From contig NZ_BPQU01000019.1 of NCBI RefSeq assembly GCF_022179445.1, positions 34,401 to 98,400 of the forward strand: 64,000 nt of DNA. Direction: 5' to 3'. Position 1 is the first letter of the stretch. The number at the start of each line of letters is the position of its first letter. The notes under the pieces are model-generated. The model was given only the letters and a program-made list of their open reading frames with translations. It searched no databases and was not told the origin of the DNA. Shown here piece after piece: positions 26,868 through 36,243 of the stretch. A program made the position numbers and the translations under genes. Source of the stretch: Methylobacterium mesophilicum. GTDB lineage: Bacteria > Pseudomonadota > Alphaproteobacteria > Rhizobiales > Beijerinckiaceae.

Positions 26868-27479
26868 CACGCTCCGACCGGGCATCGCGGGCGGGTGGGG
26901 GCGGGGTGGCAATTGCGAGAGCTCGAGCCGTTTCCGGCTTTCGCGCGGGACATGGGGTAACGCCGTCGTTTCAAAGCCGGGAATACAGGGGGCATTCCCG
27001 CGGGCACTATACGAGCACGATAGGGTCGAGGTTGCATGTACCTTAGAGCACCTCGAAAGAAGTCCACCGTCTCGGCGCCTGTGTCGCGCACGTGCGCAGA
27101 GGCTCTTACGGCACGCTCCGGAACACCAGAACACCGCCGGCGATCGGGTGATGGCCCCGTCAGCGAGGCCGATGCCAAACGGGACAGGAGCGGGAAACGT
27201 TATCTCGATCAACACCTTGGACCGAACGGGAATCCAACATTCCAGCCTACGGCGGCCGTCCGGGAGGTTCGTTACCCGAAACGGCCGGGCGACACGATTA
27301 GACCCATGCGCGACACAGAGTGAAGATTAAATTTGCGCGCCGACAGAAATTTTTAACCGGGTACTCAGTCACGCGAGAGCCGTTCCCACCTTCGATGTTA
27401 CGGGCTCTCTTGGGCCGAACCGGCATCCATTTGGCGGTTGGCGGTTCAAGACACGAACGCCGTGCTGGACGAACCGGCT
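26868..27479. other. Gene-free stretch between histidine kinase and TVP38-like gene
   Basis: About 610 bases upstream of the histidine kinase and downstream of the TVP38-like gene. The GC content is lower than in the genes, with AT-rich patches near 27310-27360 (gaagattaaatttgcg, aaatttttaaccggg). It contains several short frames without ribosome sites. An untranslated RNA is possible but I see no specific fold. Confidence 0.4.
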
Positions 27480-28262
27480 TCAGGCGCGCCGGAACCGGCG
27501 GCTCAGCAGGACGCTGCCCAGCGCGAACACGGCGAGCATCCCCAGCCCGGCCACCATCTTGGGCGTGACCAGGGCCCTCAAGGTCAGAGCCTCGTCGCAA
27601 CCGGTCGTCCCCGCGGCGAGGCAGGCGGCCTTGGCGGCCTCGTGGGCCGCGACCACGTCCTCGATCCCGGCGCCGGTCGTGGCGTAGACCAGGGCGCCCG
27701 GCAGCAGGCCCAGGAAGGTCGCCAGCACGAAGACCCGCATCTTCACCCCGCAGGCGGCGGGTGCGAGGTTCGTCATCCAGAACGGGAACAGCGGCAGCAG
27801 GCGCATCACCGCGATGTACCCGAAGGCGTCGCGCCGGAACGCGTCCGTGAACGCCGCGAGCCGCGTGCCGCCCATCCGGCGCAGCAGATCGGCCCCGGGC
27901 CCCTTGCCGATGGCGAACACGATCGCCGCCCCGGTGGTGGCCGCGCAGACCGCGGTCAGCGCCCCCGGCACGATTCCGAACAGGAAACCGCAGATCATGG
28001 TCAGGAACAGCGTGGCTGGCACCGAGACCACCACGGAGGCGACGTAGACCAGGTAGGCCGCCACCACGGCGCGCAGGTACCCGGCCTCGACGAAGCCGTG
28101 CAGCCAGGCCCGCGAGGCGAGCAGCCGGTCGAGGCTCAGGAGTTGCGCGACGCCCGAGACCAGCACGAACGCCGAGATGCACAGGAGCAGGACCAGCGGC
28201 AGCCACCGCCGCATCCGCTTCCAGCGTCCCTCCGGGACGGACGCGAGCCCGACGTCGCTCAC
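27480..28262 (-). CDS. TVP38/TMEM64 (SNARE-associated/DedA-like) family membrane protein
   Basis: 260-residue inner-membrane protein. About six hydrophobic helices; the family core is VSVPATLFLTMICGFLFGIV, GAAIVFAIGKGPGADLLRRM, and RLLPLFPFWMTNLAPAACGV (the F/P-x-N motif of VTT domains). The family is linked to lipid scrambling or transport. Its ATG overlaps the stop of the PmtA-like gene by four bases (ATGA), so it is translationally coupled to a phospholipid methyltransferase. This context suggests a role in membrane lipid handling. Confidence 0.88.
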   Translation of the reverse strand: MSDVGLASVPEGRWKRMRRWLPLVLLLCISAFVLVSGVAQLLSLDRLLASRAWLHGFVEAGYLRAVVAAYLVYVASVVVSVPATLFLTMICGFLFGIVPGALTAVCAATTGAAIVFAIGKGPGADLLRRMGGTRLAAFTDAFRRDAFGYIAVMRLLPLFPFWMTNLAPAACGVKMRVFVLATFLGLLPGALVYATTGAGIEDVVAAHEAAKAACLAAGTTGCDEALTLRALVTPKMVAGLGMLAVFALGSVLLSRRFRRA

Positions 28263-28912
28263 CCGGCTTTGCGCATCCGCAGGATCTTGAAGAACCCGCC
28301 CGGGAAGGTCGGCTTCAGCCCCAGCACCTCGACGCCGTTGCGCCGGGCCCAGGCCTCGATCCGGGTCGCCTTGAAGTCCGACGACCAGCCGATCTTGGTG
28401 CAGAGCGGTGCCACGACCTCTTCGACCCGGGCGAGCGGGCCGTCGCTCTGGCCGAAATGGTTCGCCAGCACGATGCCGCCGCCGGGCCGGACCACCCGCA
28501 GGAACTCCGACATCGCGGCCTCGGGGTCGGGCACCAGGGTGATGAGGAACTGCGCCACGACCGCGTCGAAGCTCGCGTCGGCGTAGCCGAGGTGGCAGAC
28601 ATCCATCACCTGCAGGCCCTTCACGTGGGCCAGGTTCCGGCGCTTCACCTTGGCGCGGGCGCGCTTGAGCATGTCCTCGGAGAGGTCGACCCCGCAGACG
28701 AAGCTCGCCTTCGGGTAGTAGCCCAGCGCCAATCCGGTGCCGACGCCGGCCTCCAGGATGCGCGGCCCGTGCTCGGCCGCGGCCTCCACGGCCGCGCGGG
28801 CCGCCGGCTCGGTGAGCTTGTCGTAGACCACGTCGTAGACGGGGGCCCAGCGGGCATAGGCCTTGCGCATCAGGGCCGTGCTCGGCCCGGCCATCTGCGG
28901 CTCGCTCAGCAT
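28259..28912 (-). CDS. Class I SAM methyltransferase, phosphatidylethanolamine N-methyltransferase-like (PmtA)
   Basis: 217 residues. The SAM-binding motif I is ILEAGVGTGLALGYYP, followed by VCGVDLSEDMLKRARAKV and post-motif VRPGGGIVLANHFGQ. The amino end MRKAYARWAPVYDVVYDKL resembles bacterial PmtA enzymes (Rhodobacter type), which methylate phosphatidylethanolamine to phosphatidylcholine. Start at ATG 28912 (MLSEPQM) or 28894; both lack a clear ribosome site. Coupled by a 4-base overlap to the TVP38-like gene and 25 bases downstream of mnmA. Its role in phosphatidylcholine synthesis is likely but inferred. Confidence 0.8.
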   Translation of the reverse strand: MLSEPQMAGPSTALMRKAYARWAPVYDVVYDKLTEPAARAAVEAAAEHGPRILEAGVGTGLALGYYPKASFVCGVDLSEDMLKRARAKVKRRNLAHVKGLQVMDVCHLGYADASFDAVVAQFLITLVPDPEAAMSEFLRVVRPGGGIVLANHFGQSDGPLARVEEVVAPLCTKIGWSSDFKATRIEAWARRNGVEVLGLKPTFPGGFFKILRMRKAG

Positions 28913-28937
28913 CGTTCGGATTATCCAGAGATTGAGA

Positions 28938-30092
28938 TCAGGCGGCTTCTCGGGGCCGGGCCGACAACGCATCGACCCGCCGGATGGTGCCGCCGCCCAG
29001 AACACGGGCCCGGGGGCCGTCGTCGCCGTAGAGCGCGCAGGCCTGGCCCGGCGACACGCCGTCCTCGGGCTCGGCCAGCACCACCTCGGCGGTTCCGTCC
29101 GGCGCCATGGTGAGCGTCGCCGGCCGCGGCGGCCGGGTCGAGCGCACGCGGACCGCCACCGGCAGGTCGCGCACGGACCCGGCCGGACCCTCGCCCAGCC
29201 AGTTCATATCCGAGAGGCGGATGCGCGTCGTCGCGAGCGCCGTGCGCGGGCCGACCACGACCCGGGCGGTGTCCGGCTCCAGGCGCACGACGTAGAGCGG
29301 CTCGGAGCCGGACAGGCCGAGGCCCCGGCGCTGGCCGACGGTGTAATGGACGATGCCCGCGTGCTGCCCGAGCACGTGGCCGCCGAGATCGACGATCTCG
29401 CCGGGCCGGGCCGCGTCCGGGCGCAGGCGGGCGATCACGTCGCTGTAGCGGCCCTGGGGCACGAAGCAGATGTCCTGGCTGTCGGGCTTCTCCGCCAGCG
29501 ACAGGCCGAGGTCCTTGGCCAGCGCCCGGGTCTCGGCCTTGGACATCTCGCCCAAGGGAAAACGCAGGTATGCGAGCTGCTCGGCCGTGGTCGCGTAGAG
29601 GAAATAGCTCTGGTCCCGGGCCGGATCGAGGGCGCGGTGCAGCGCCCGGCCGCCCCCCGGCAGGGCCCGGCTCGCCACGTAATGCCCGGTGGCCAGGGCG
29701 TCGGCGTTCAGGTCCCGGGCCAGCCCGAGCAGATCGCGGAACTTCACGGTGCGATTGCACTCGACGCACGGAATCGGGGTCTCGCCCGCAAGGTAGCTCT
29801 CGGCGAATTTCTCGATCACCGCGTCGCGGAACCGGTCCTCGTAGTCGAGGACGTAATGCGGGATGCCGAGATGCTCGGCGGCCGCGCGGGCGTCGTTGAT
29901 GTCCTGGCCGGCGCAGCAGGCGCCCTTGCGATGGGTCGCGGCGCCGTGGTCGTAGAGCTGGAGCGTGACCCCGACCACGTCGAAGCCCTGCCGCTTCAGC
30001 AGCCCCGCAACCACGGAGGAATCGACGCCGCCGGACATGGCGACGACCACGCGCGTCTCGTGGGCTGGCTTGGGAAGGTCGAGGGCGTTCAT
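28938..30092 (-). CDS. mnmA: tRNA 2-thiouridine(34) synthase MnmA
   Basis: Sulfurates uridine 34 of Lys, Glu and Gln tRNAs. 384 residues. The PP-loop is SGGVDSS (20-26); the two catalytic cysteines are C112 in PCVECNRTVKF and C209 in DSQDICFVPQG. ATGHYV near residue 134 and HYTVGQRRGLGL are conserved family signatures, and the carboxyl part is the usual beta-barrel. It is the first gene of a probable three-gene run with the PmtA-like and TVP38-like genes. Confidence 0.96.
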   Translation of the reverse strand: MNALDLPKPAHETRVVVAMSGGVDSSVVAGLLKRQGFDVVGVTLQLYDHGAATHRKGACCAGQDINDARAAAEHLGIPHYVLDYEDRFRDAVIEKFAESYLAGETPIPCVECNRTVKFRDLLGLARDLNADALATGHYVASRALPGGGRALHRALDPARDQSYFLYATTAEQLAYLRFPLGEMSKAETRALAKDLGLSLAEKPDSQDICFVPQGRYSDVIARLRPDAARPGEIVDLGGHVLGQHAGIVHYTVGQRRGLGLSGSEPLYVVRLEPDTARVVVGPRTALATTRIRLSDMNWLGEGPAGSVRDLPVAVRVRSTRPPRPATLTMAPDGTAEVVLAEPEDGVSPGQACALYGDDGPRARVLGGGTIRRVDALSARPREAA

Positions 30093-30594
30093 CGCAGGGG
30101 TCCGCCGCCGCCGGCTGGAAGGCGTCTCGGCTGCACGGCCTGTCTATAGCGGGAGTCCGATCGGCTTTCCAGGGCGGGGTTTTTTGGCGGGGGTGAGCGG
30201 TTTGCGCAGGCGCGGTGCGAGGCGTGGGATCAATCCCGGAAACAAGCGCCGGTTCGAAGGACGTCCGATCCGGGGATGACACGCACCCTACCTCCCCCGC
30301 AGAGCTGCGATGTTCACACATCGGTTTGCGAAAGCCGCCACGCGTCCCCTCTCCCGTGCGGGCTCGCAGATTCACACATTGGGGTCGGCAGGATACGCTG
30401 GAGACACCGCGGCCTGCCTGACCCAGCAACCGAGTGCCCCCACCCGGCAAATGCTGCCGGTCGCGCGGCAGCTTCGGACCCGGACGATATCCGGTATCCG
30501 AAAGCGGCACGACAAAATCCCTTATCGATCAGTCAGTTATCCAATCGCCCCAATGGCCTGGCCCTTGCTCGATCCCGATCGAGAGGAGCCCAGC
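30093..30594. repeat. Gene-free region with a dispersed repeat, upstream of fliK
   Basis: Divergent space between mnmA and fliK. 30310-30400 contains two TTCACACAT copies (about 30311 and 30371) around CCCCTCTCCCGTGCGGGCTC. This matches the element at 14628-14660 and, in reverse, at about 52900-52965. The rest (30400-30594) holds the fliK leader; GAGAGGAG at 30580-30587 is the ribosome site. No good flagellar-class promoter was recognised. Confidence 0.6.
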
Positions 30595-32187
30595 ATGGCG
30601 AGCGGTGCAACGGATCGGTTGGATGTCACCGGGTGGATCCCGTCCGCCCGTTCTTCGACCACGCCGCGATCGGGCTGGGATGCGGCCGGCGTCGCCGCCC
30701 GGGCCGGCGACTCGTCGCAGGATCGGTTCGGCGCGGCTCTGAGCGCGGCCCGGGCCCGGGATGCCGCTGCGGCGGCCCGCACCCGCGACGAGAGCCAGCG
30801 CAGCCAGGCCGATACGGCCCGCACGGCCGCGGAGCGCGTCCGGGATGCCGCCGAGACCGCGAAGGCCCGCGCCGCCGCCCGGCCGGATGCCCGTCCCGCC
30901 AATCTTCCCAAGCCGCCGGAGCCCCCGGCGCAGACTCAGAGGACGGCAGCCGCGGATGCGCGGCCCGCGACCTCGATGACCCGCGCCGCGACACAGGCGC
31001 CGGCAAAACCGTCGGATCCCGCCTCCGTCGGGGCCGTTCGGGATACGGATCCGAAGGCGCAGCAAGCCTCCGACGCGGCGACGCGGCCGGCGCAAGAGGC
31101 TGCCCTCGACGCGACCGCTGCCACCGCCGCCGGTACCGACCCGAAAGCCGGTGATCCAGCCGCCGTCGAGACCGCGCAAGTCGAACCGGCGCCGGGCGAG
31201 GTGCCGGCCCAGACCACGCCTCCACCGGCGAGCCCGGCCATGCCGGGAACGCTGCCGGCGCTGCTGGCCGAACTGGTGAAGGGTGCCCCGCTCGTTGCCG
31301 GCGGCGCAGCGGCCGACGGCGAGGCCAAGGATGTCGGAGCGGTCGGCCCGGGCGGCGCAGGGCTCGCTGGGTCTGGGGCGGTGCCGACGCAGGGCGCGGG
31401 CGCGGATGCGTCCGGAGCAAAGCCAGACCTCGCGGTCTCCGGGCCCAAGGCCGGCCCTCCTCCGATGGCGAAATCGTCGGCTCAGGGTGCCAGCCCGGTC
31501 GAGGCGGTCAAAGCCGGCGCGGCCGATCCTGCGGGCAAGGAGGCGGCCTCGAGCGCGGCCGCCGGCCAGGACTTCCTGACCGCCCTGGCGGATGCCGGCC
31601 AAGGCGCCGGCCCGGCGGCCGGCATGCAGGCCCCGGCCCCCACCCTCCCCCATGGCAATCCGGACGCGTCCTTCCTCGCACCGCAGGCGGCCGGATCGGC
31701 GAACGCAACGACGCAGGCCGCCGCGCCGACCCCGAGCCAGGTGCAAGCCCCGCCGGATCCGGCGGTACCGCTCGGGCAGGTGCCGATGACCATCGGGCTG
31801 CGCTCGCTCGCCGGGTCGAGCGAGTTCCAGATCCGGCTCGACCCGGCCGAACTGGGGCGGATCGACGTCAAGCTGGAGATCGACAAGGCGCGGGGCACGG
31901 TGATGACCCACCTCGTGGTCGAGCGGCCCGAGACGCTGGCCATGCTCCAGCGCGACGCCGGCCAGCTGCAGCAGGCCCTGTCCCAGACCGGGCTCGATCC
32001 CTCAGGGGGCGGCCTCAACCTGTCGCTGCGCAGCGACGGCAATGCCCAGGGCGGCGCCAACGGCGGCCAGGGCGATGCCCCCCGGGGCGGCTCGACCGCC
32101 TGGGCGCAGGACCGCGCCGACGCCCCCCAGGAGGTTGCGCCGACGCGCTGGCTGCGCGGCTACGGCGGCCTCGACATCAGGATCTGA
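30595..32187 (+). CDS. fliK: Flagellar hook-length control protein FliK-like
   Basis: Molecular ruler and export-specificity switch during hook assembly. 530 residues, start at ATG 30595 after GAGAGGAG. The first 370 residues are alanine/proline-rich, low in complexity and poorly conserved, as in other FliK proteins. The conserved Flg_hook domain (PF02120-like) lies at about 391-480, with MTIGLRSLAGSSEFQIRLDP and LGRIDVKLEID. The position directly before flgD and the fliF operon supports the call. The amino half would not be found by simple similarity search. Confidence 0.85.
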   Translation: MASGATDRLDVTGWIPSARSSTTPRSGWDAAGVAARAGDSSQDRFGAALSAARARDAAAAARTRDESQRSQADTARTAAERVRDAAETAKARAAARPDARPANLPKPPEPPAQTQRTAAADARPATSMTRAATQAPAKPSDPASVGAVRDTDPKAQQASDAATRPAQEAALDATAATAAGTDPKAGDPAAVETAQVEPAPGEVPAQTTPPPASPAMPGTLPALLAELVKGAPLVAGGAAADGEAKDVGAVGPGGAGLAGSGAVPTQGAGADASGAKPDLAVSGPKAGPPPMAKSSAQGASPVEAVKAGAADPAGKEAASSAAAGQDFLTALADAGQGAGPAAGMQAPAPTLPHGNPDASFLAPQAAGSANATTQAAAPTPSQVQAPPDPAVPLGQVPMTIGLRSLAGSSEFQIRLDPAELGRIDVKLEIDKARGTVMTHLVVERPETLAMLQRDAGQLQQALSQTGLDPSGGGLNLSLRSDGNAQGGANGGQGDAPRGGSTAWAQDRADAPQEVAPTRWLRGYGGLDIRI

Positions 32188-32277
32188 CGCGATGCGCGAC
32201 CAGACCGCCTCGCGATTCGACATCGAACCATCATGCGTCCCGGCGTTCCGCCCCGACGCGCCACGGGAGCGAGCCGC

Positions 32278-32961
32278 ATGACATCCGGGATATCCAACGT
32301 TACCAACACGTCATCCACAGCGTCGAGCAGCGGCGCGAGCGGCAATGGCAGCGAGATCGCCAGCAACTTCACGCAGTTCCTGACGCTGCTCACCACGCAG
32401 CTCAAGAACCAGAACCCGCTCGATCCGATGGACACCAACCAGTTCACGCAGCAGCTGGTCCAGTTCGCCGGCGTCGAGCAGCAGCTCAAGTCCAACGATC
32501 GCCTCGACAGCATCCTGACCGCCTCGAAATCGGCGAGTTCCGCGTCGGCGACGAGCTATATCGGCAAGAGCATCACGGCGGACGGCAGCAGCTCCCAGCT
32601 CTCCAACGGCTCCGCGTCCTGGACCCTGACGCCCGCCCGGGCGGCCTCGAAGGCGGTGGTCACGATCCTCGATTCGAAGAACAACGTCGTGGCCTCGCAG
32701 AGCACGTCGCTCACCGCGGGCAGCCAGACCTACGGCTGGAACGGCAAGACCTCGGCGGGCCTGACCGCGCCGGACGGGACCTACTCGATCAAGGTCTCGG
32801 CCTCCGACGCCACCGGGACGAGCGTGGCCGTGGACACCCAGCTCAACGGCACCGTGGACGCGGTCGACCTCAGCGGAGCGGCGCCGGTCCTCATGATCGG
32901 CTCTCAGAAAGTGCCGCTGAGCAGCGTCCAAAGCATAGGGTTGTCCACAAGTGGCACCTAA
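32278..32961 (+). CDS. flgD: Flagellar hook assembly (hook cap) protein FlgD
   Basis: Scaffold that caps the growing hook. 227 residues from ATG 32278, with GGGAG upstream. The amino-terminal FlgD domain shows FTQFLTLLTTQLKNQNPLDP and TNQFTQQLVQFAGVEQQLKS (about 30-75). The carboxyl part has the FlgD Ig/tudor-like pattern AVVTILDSKNNVVA and YGWNGKTSAGLTAPDGTYS. It lies 90 bases after fliK and 91 bases before sciP. Confidence 0.95.
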   Translation: MTSGISNVTNTSSTASSSGASGNGSEIASNFTQFLTLLTTQLKNQNPLDPMDTNQFTQQLVQFAGVEQQLKSNDRLDSILTASKSASSASATSYIGKSITADGSSSQLSNGSASWTLTPARAASKAVVTILDSKNNVVASQSTSLTAGSQTYGWNGKTSAGLTAPDGTYSIKVSASDATGTSVAVDTQLNGTVDAVDLSGAAPVLMIGSQKVPLSSVQSIGLSTSGT

Positions 32962-33052
32962 CGAATCATATCCGAGTGATCCGCTTCAACATCTCTTAAG
33001 CGAGCGCAAGTACCTTCAACGCTCGACAGGTCAGTCGAGTGTAGAGCGTATC

Positions 33053-33328
33053 ATGACCGAACCCAGCCGCCCGAGAGTCAAATACGTGATCGGGCCCGAC
33101 GGCAGTCCTCTGACCATCGCGGATCTTCCGCCGCCGAGCACCCGTCGATGGGTGATCCGGCGCAAGGCAGAGGTCGTCGCCGCCGTGCGCGGTGGCCTCC
33201 TCAGTCTCGAGGAGGCGTGCAAGCGCTACACCTTGACCACCGAGGAATTTCTGAGCTGGCAGTTCTCGATCGACCAGCACGGCCTCGCCGGGCTGCGGAC
33301 GACCCGGATCCAGCATTACCGGCACTGA
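33053..33328 (+). CDS. sciP: DUF1153 protein, SciP-type CtrA inhibitor
   Basis: 91 residues, nearly identical in pattern to Caulobacter SciP, a small helix-turn-helix protein that binds CtrA and blocks activation of CtrA-dependent promoters. The conserved stretch runs through VKYVIGPDGSPLTIADLPPP, RRWVIRRKAEVVAAVRGGLL and the closing QHGLAGLRTTRIQHYRH. ATG 33053 is chosen because homology begins exactly there. It sits between flgD and fliF, and a CtrA-like box occurs just downstream in front of fliF. A local feedback on flagellar genes is plausible. Confidence 0.92.
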   Translation: MTEPSRPRVKYVIGPDGSPLTIADLPPPSTRRWVIRRKAEVVAAVRGGLLSLEEACKRYTLTTEEFLSWQFSIDQHGLAGLRTTRIQHYRH

Positions 33329-33381
33329 ACGCGGCCGGAACAGGGACCGCGCCCCCGGCCCGGTCCTCGAGAAGTCCCCTC

Positions 33382-33414
33382 CGAAGCCGCCTCCGCACCC
33401 CGGATGCGGCTTCG
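33382..33414 (+). terminator. Hairpin after sciP
   Basis: CGAAGCCGC (33382-33390) pairs perfectly with GCGGCTTCG (33406-33414). Only a broken T stretch (ttccgttcc) follows. Probably ends the sciP transcript before the fliF promoter. Confidence 0.45.
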
Positions 33415-33457
33415 TTCCGTTCCAAGACCCAACTTTGCGCCCCCGCGGGCCCCGGCA

Positions 33458-33473
33458 TTAACGCCTCGCTAAC
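33458..33473 (+). promoter_or_regulatory. CtrA-like box upstream of fliF
   Basis: TTAA-CGCCTCG-CTAAC: seven bases between the two halves, one mismatch from the CtrA consensus TTAA-N7-TTAAC. Seventy bases before the GTG start of fliF. In Caulobacter the fliF operon is a class II target of CtrA. Confidence 0.65.
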
Positions 33474-33543
33474 CACGGGCTGGGCAATTTCTGCCGGGCG
33501 GGCCGTCGGGTCCCGCCAGCGTTAGAGTGCAGCGACCCATCCC

Positions 33544-35172
33544 GTGAAGCCGGTTCTCGATCTCGTCTCGAAGCTTGGACCGGCCCGGATCGCCGCCATG
33601 GCGGCCGTGACGCTGACCCTCATCGGCTTCTTCGCCTTCATCATCCTGCGGGTCTCGCGCCCCGATATGGGCGTGCTGTTCTCGGACCTGTCGATGCAGG
33701 ATTCGGCCGCCGTGATTCGCGAGCTCGACAGCCGCGGCATCCGCTACGAATCGAAAGGCGACACCGGCCAGACCATCATGGCGCCGCGGGGCGACCTCGC
33801 CCGCCTGCGCATGGACCTCGCCGGCAAGGGCCTGCCCGTCCAGGCCGGCGTCGGCTACGAGATCTTCGACAAGGGCGACGCGTTCTCGTCCACCAACTTC
33901 GTCCAGAACGTGAACCACCTGCGGGCGCTCGAAGGCGAACTCGCCCGCTCGATCCGGGCGATCGGCCGGGTCCAGGCGGCCCGCGTCCACCTGGTCCTGC
34001 CCGAGCGGCGCCTGTTCGAGCGCGACCGGGAGAGCCCGAGCGCGGCCATCGTCCTGAAGCTGATGGGCGAACTCGATGCCGGGCAGGTGCGGGCGATCCG
34101 CCACCTCGCAGCCTCCGCCGTGGAGGGCCTGAAGCCCGAGCGGGTCTCGATCGTCGACGAGCGCGGCCGGCTCCTGGCCGACGGCGCCAAGGACGCCGAC
34201 GCCAACGCCGCCAGCGGCTTCGAGGACCGGCAGCTCGGCCTGGAGCGGCGCCTGCGCGGGCAGATCGAGGATGTCGTCGCCGGCATCGTCGGCCCCGGCC
34301 GGGCTCGGGTCCAGGTCAACGCCGAGCTGGACCTCAACCGGATCGAGAGCCGCTCCGAGACCTTCGACCCGGAGAGCCGGGTCGTGCGCTCGGCCCAGAC
34401 CCGGACCGAATCGGCCGTCACCGGCAACGCCGACGGGCAGGTCACGGTCGGCAACGAGCTGCCCGGCGCCAACGGCGGCGACAAGCCGCCCGCCCCGAAG
34501 GACGCGACCAACAAGAACGAGGAGACCACCAACTACGAGATCTCGAAGGTCACCAAGACCGAGATCGCCGAGGGCGGCCGGGTGAAGCGCCTGTCGGTCG
34601 CCGTGGTGGTCGACGGGATCTACGCCATCGCGCCCGACGGCAAGCAGACCTACACGCCGCGCCCGCCCGCCGAGATCGAGCGGATCACCGCCCTGGTGCG
34701 CAGCGCGGTCGGCTTCGACAAGGCGCGCGGCGACCAGATCGAGGTGGTGAACCTGCGCTTCGCCGAAGCGCCGAGCGTGCCGCAATTCAGCGAGCCGACC
34801 CTGATCCAGTCGCTGCTGGCGCCGACCAAGGATGACGTGCTGCGCATGGCCGAACTCTCGGTGCTGGCGCTCCTGACGCTGATCGTCCTGCTCACGGTGG
34901 TGCGTCCGCTGGTCCGGCAGGTTCTGGCGCCGGTCCCGGGCGCCGCCCCGGCGCTGGCGGGGCCCTCCGGCCTCGGCGACGCGGAGGCGGGGGCCGGCGC
35001 GGGCGCCTCGGTCACGCTGATCGAGCGCGACAGCCCGACCGCCCGGCTGATGGAGTTCGCCAAGATCAACGGCCAGATCCAGGCCGACACGGTGCAGCGG
35101 GTCGTCGACATGGTCCGGGCCAGCCCGGCCGAGACCGTCGAGGTGCTGCGCACCTGGATCCAGGAAGAGTAG
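33544..35172 (+). CDS. fliF: Flagellar MS-ring protein FliF
   Basis: Forms the membrane ring on which the motor and export gate assemble. 542 residues starting at GTG 33544. Two transmembrane helices at about 17-37 and 435-455 bracket the periplasmic ring-building domains (GVLFSDLSMQDSAAVIRELD, AARVHLVLPERRLFERD). The carboxyl cytoplasmic tail (ARLMEFAKINGQIQADTVQR ... VLRTWIQEE) is the FliG-binding end. First gene of the fliF-fliG-fliH-fliN run, 24 bases before fliG. Confidence 0.97.
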   Translation: MKPVLDLVSKLGPARIAAMAAVTLTLIGFFAFIILRVSRPDMGVLFSDLSMQDSAAVIRELDSRGIRYESKGDTGQTIMAPRGDLARLRMDLAGKGLPVQAGVGYEIFDKGDAFSSTNFVQNVNHLRALEGELARSIRAIGRVQAARVHLVLPERRLFERDRESPSAAIVLKLMGELDAGQVRAIRHLAASAVEGLKPERVSIVDERGRLLADGAKDADANAASGFEDRQLGLERRLRGQIEDVVAGIVGPGRARVQVNAELDLNRIESRSETFDPESRVVRSAQTRTESAVTGNADGQVTVGNELPGANGGDKPPAPKDATNKNEETTNYEISKVTKTEIAEGGRVKRLSVAVVVDGIYAIAPDGKQTYTPRPPAEIERITALVRSAVGFDKARGDQIEVVNLRFAEAPSVPQFSEPTLIQSLLAPTKDDVLRMAELSVLALLTLIVLLTVVRPLVRQVLAPVPGAAPALAGPSGLGDAEAGAGAGASVTLIERDSPTARLMEFAKINGQIQADTVQRVVDMVRASPAETVEVLRTWIQEE

Positions 35173-35196
35173 CGCGTCGAGGATCGGGGACGAACG

Positions 35197-36243
35197 ATGG
35201 CGGCAGGTCTTGCGAATTCCCTGACGACCGAGGGCGGCGACGCCTTCGCGGCGATGCCCGGCCCGCAGCGCGCGGCCGCGCTGCTGCTGATGCTCGGCGA
35301 GGCCGAGGGCGCCCCGATCTGGCAGATGCTGGAGGAGGAGGAGGTCAAGAAGGTCAGCCACGCGATGGTCCAGCTCGGCACGCTGGAGGTCGCCACCGTC
35401 GAGAAGCTGATCATCGAGTTCGTGACGAAGCTCAGCAACAGCGGCGGCATCTCGTCGAACTTCGAGCGGACCGAGGCCCTGCTGCTCAAAATCTTCCCGT
35501 CCGATCAGGTCTCGCTGATCATGGCCGAGATCAAGGGGGCGTCGGGCAAGCGCGTCTGGGCCTCGATCGCCCAGGTCGATCCCGAGATCCTCGCCTCGTT
35601 CCTGCGCAACGAGTACCCGCAGACCGTGGCGGTGGTGCTGTCGCGGGTGCGGGCGGACTACGCCGCCAAGGTGCTCACCATCCTGCCCGAGGACTTCGCC
35701 ATCGACGTCCTGAACCGGATGCTCCGCATGGAGACGGTGCAGAAGGAGGCCCTGCGCCACATCGAGGAGACCCTGCGGGTCGAGTTCGTCTCGACCATCG
35801 CGCAGACCCAGCGCCGCGACGCCCACGAGATGATGGCGGACGTGTTCAACGCCTTCGACCGCCAGACCGAGGGCCGCTTCCTGGCCGCCCTGGACCAGGC
35901 CAATCGCGGCTCGGCCAAGCGCATCCGCGAGCTGATGTTCACCTTCGAGGATCTGCTGAAGCTCGATCCGGGCAGCGTCCAGACCCTGATGCAGAGGATC
36001 GACGGCGCGACCCTGTGCCTGGCGCTCAAGGGCGCCAACGAGCCGACCCGGGCCTTCTTCATGAGGCAGATGTCGACCCGGGCCGCCAAGAACCTCACGG
36101 ACGAGATGGCCTCGCTGGGCCCGGTCCGCCTCAAGGAGGTCGATGAGGCGCAAACGAAGATGACCGAGGTCGCCAAGGACCTCGCCGAGAAGGGCGAGAT
36201 CATGATCGCCAAGAACAGCGCCGAGGAGGAGCTGGTCTATTGA
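35197..36243 (+). CDS. fliG: Flagellar motor switch protein FliG
   Basis: Rotor protein that couples torque from the stator and binds FliF and FliM/FliN. 348 residues. The amino domain has GPQRAAALLLMLGEAEGAPI and VKKVSHAMVQLG, the middle domain EYPQTVAVVLSRVRADYAAK, and the carboxyl domain MFTFEDLLKLDPGSVQTLMQ with the charged torque helix further on (LTDEMASLGPVRLKEVDEAQ). Its last codons overlap the TTG start of the fliH-like gene. Confidence 0.97.
   Translation: MAAGLANSLTTEGGDAFAAMPGPQRAAALLLMLGEAEGAPIWQMLEEEEVKKVSHAMVQLGTLEVATVEKLIIEFVTKLSNSGGISSNFERTEALLLKIFPSDQVSLIMAEIKGASGKRVWASIAQVDPEILASFLRNEYPQTVAVVLSRVRADYAAKVLTILPEDFAIDVLNRMLRMETVQKEALRHIEETLRVEFVSTIAQTQRRDAHEMMADVFNAFDRQTEGRFLAALDQANRGSAKRIRELMFTFEDLLKLDPGSVQTLMQRIDGATLCLALKGANEPTRAFFMRQMSTRAAKNLTDEMASLGPVRLKEVDEAQTKMTEVAKDLAEKGEIMIAKNSAEEELVY

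Noticed and set aside
30310..30594. A longer FliK beginning at 30310
   Set aside because: That part is made of dispersed repeat sequence; ATG 30595 has GAGAGGAG upstream.
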